Shown here piece by piece: positions 63,509-64,000 of a stretch of 64,000 nt of DNA; position 1 is the stretch's first letter, and each line of letters opens with the position of its first letter. The notes under the pieces are model-generated. The model searched no databases and had not been told where the DNA came from. It was given only the letters and a program-made list of their open reading frames with translations. Origin of the DNA: Pseudomonadota bacterium. GTDB lineage: Bacteria; Pseudomonadota; Alphaproteobacteria; Dongiales; Dongiaceae. The stretch is taken from positions 1 to 64,000 of the forward strand of contig JACPDN010000009.1 in assembly GCA_016183985.1 (NCBI GenBank). The letters are read 5' to 3'. The position numbers and the translations under genes are program-made.

Positions 63509-64000
63509 TTGCCTTACGCCGACTTGGACGGTGTCTCCCTGTGGTACGACACCGTCCCCTCGCCGCGCGCCGACGCTGCACCAGCCTTGCTTATTCAGGG
63601 GCTCGGCATGCAGGCTACCGATTGGCCCGCCGCCTTGCTGTCGTCGCTTGCCAGCAAGCGGCCGCTGATCCTGTTCGACAATCGGGATGCCGGCCTGTCA
63701 CAGCTGTTCGGCCCCCGGCAAGATGCCAAACTGCGGGAAGACGCCTTCCCCGGCTGGGACGAACCGGTTGGCCAGCCGCCTTACACGCTTTTCGATATGG
63801 CGGCGGACGCCGTTCATCTGCTGGATGCGCTCGGGATTCCGGCCGCCCACCTGGTCGGATTCTCCATGGGCGGTATGATTGCGCAGATCGTCGGCGCGCG
63901 GCATGCCGACAGGATCTTGAGCGTCACCGGCCTGATGACGAGCGCCGGCCAAGCTTGGCTGGAAAGCACCGCCGATGCCGATCGCATGATGCGGCATTCG
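63509..64000 (+). CDS. Alpha/beta hydrolase, incomplete at the right edge
   Basis: The first 164 residues of an alpha/beta-fold hydrolase, cut off by the window end. The start is taken as a TTG at 63509, 12 bases after the choX stop. LLIQGLGMQATDWP is the oxyanion-hole region and GFSMGGMIAQ holds the nucleophile serine. The type is that of esterases and lactonases; a role with choline (for example hydrolysis of a choline ester or a betaine precursor) is only a guess from position. The missing part should hold the acid and histidine of the triad. Confidence 0.7.
   Translation, partial: MPYADLDGVSLWYDTVPSPRADAAPALLIQGLGMQATDWPAALLSSLASKRPLILFDNRDAGLSQLFGPRQDAKLREDAFPGWDEPVGQPPYTLFDMAADAVHLLDALGIPAAHLVGFSMGGMIAQIVGARHADRILSVTGLMTSAGQAWLESTADADRMMRHS

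Noticed and set aside
1-64000. CRISPR arrays, insertion sequences and prophage genes
   Set aside because: No regularly spaced repeats, transposase motifs or phage structural genes were seen on either strand.

Overview
The window reads as a GC-rich alphaproteobacterial chromosome, most likely Rhodospirillales-like. The evidence is the hopanoid gene set, the block murA / DUF2948 / hisG / UPF0262 / LMW phosphatase / maf / RNase E-G / yacG / tRNA-Phe, an RpoE-ChrR pair, a PAS_5 protein and the rRNA leader style at the left edge. Genes are tightly packed with many 1-20 bp overlaps. I see no insertion sequence, phage gene, CRISPR array or integrase.

Layout. 1-430: leader and promoter of an rRNA operon running left out of the window (minus strand). 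431-4936: DUF1489 protein, isochorismatase-like hydrolase, DEAD-box helicase, Na/Pi cotransporter. 5037-8979: an ABC importer of the 2-aminoethylphosphonate type (binding protein, ATPase, fused permease). 9169-16049: leucyl aminopeptidase, then a malate/succinate-CoA ligase pair followed by a very divergent PEP carboxylase-like protein. 16384-31039: hopanoid region (hpnA, an MlaC-like protein, copC, copD, hpnN, hpnM, dxs, ispH, hpnH, hpnG, shc). 31217-39912: a sensor kinase, cyclopropane fatty acid synthase beside an RpoE-ChrR pair, a large MscS channel and an FAD oxidoreductase. 39983-46410: tRNA-Phe, the conserved housekeeping block, tRNA-Thr. 46532-61832: PAS protein and a complete aryl polyene (APE) operon of about 14 kb, with a divergent phosphopantetheinyl transferase. 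61813-64000: betI-like repressor, choline-binding protein choX and the start of an alpha/beta hydrolase.

How the genes work together. Much of the window concerns the cell envelope. dxs and ispH supply isoprenoid precursors, shc makes the hopanoid skeleton, hpnH and hpnG build the side chain, and hpnN with hpnM is the likely transport route to the outer membrane. Cfa modifies phospholipids next to a singlet-oxygen-type sigma/anti-sigma pair. The APE operon follows the gene order apeC to apeR: a type II polyketide-like synthase builds an aryl polyene that is attached to a lipid and exported by LolA/MMPL-type proteins.

The items most worth a second look are the divergent PEP carboxylase-like protein beside the CoA-ligase pair, the fused adenylation-dehydratase protein and methyltransferase-like gene of the APE operon, the short phosphopantetheinyl transferase, copCD inside the hopanoid operon, and two regulatory sites readable in the DNA (an RpoE-type promoter before rpoE and a BetI-type operator before choX). 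All family calls were made by reading the sequence; no database search was run.
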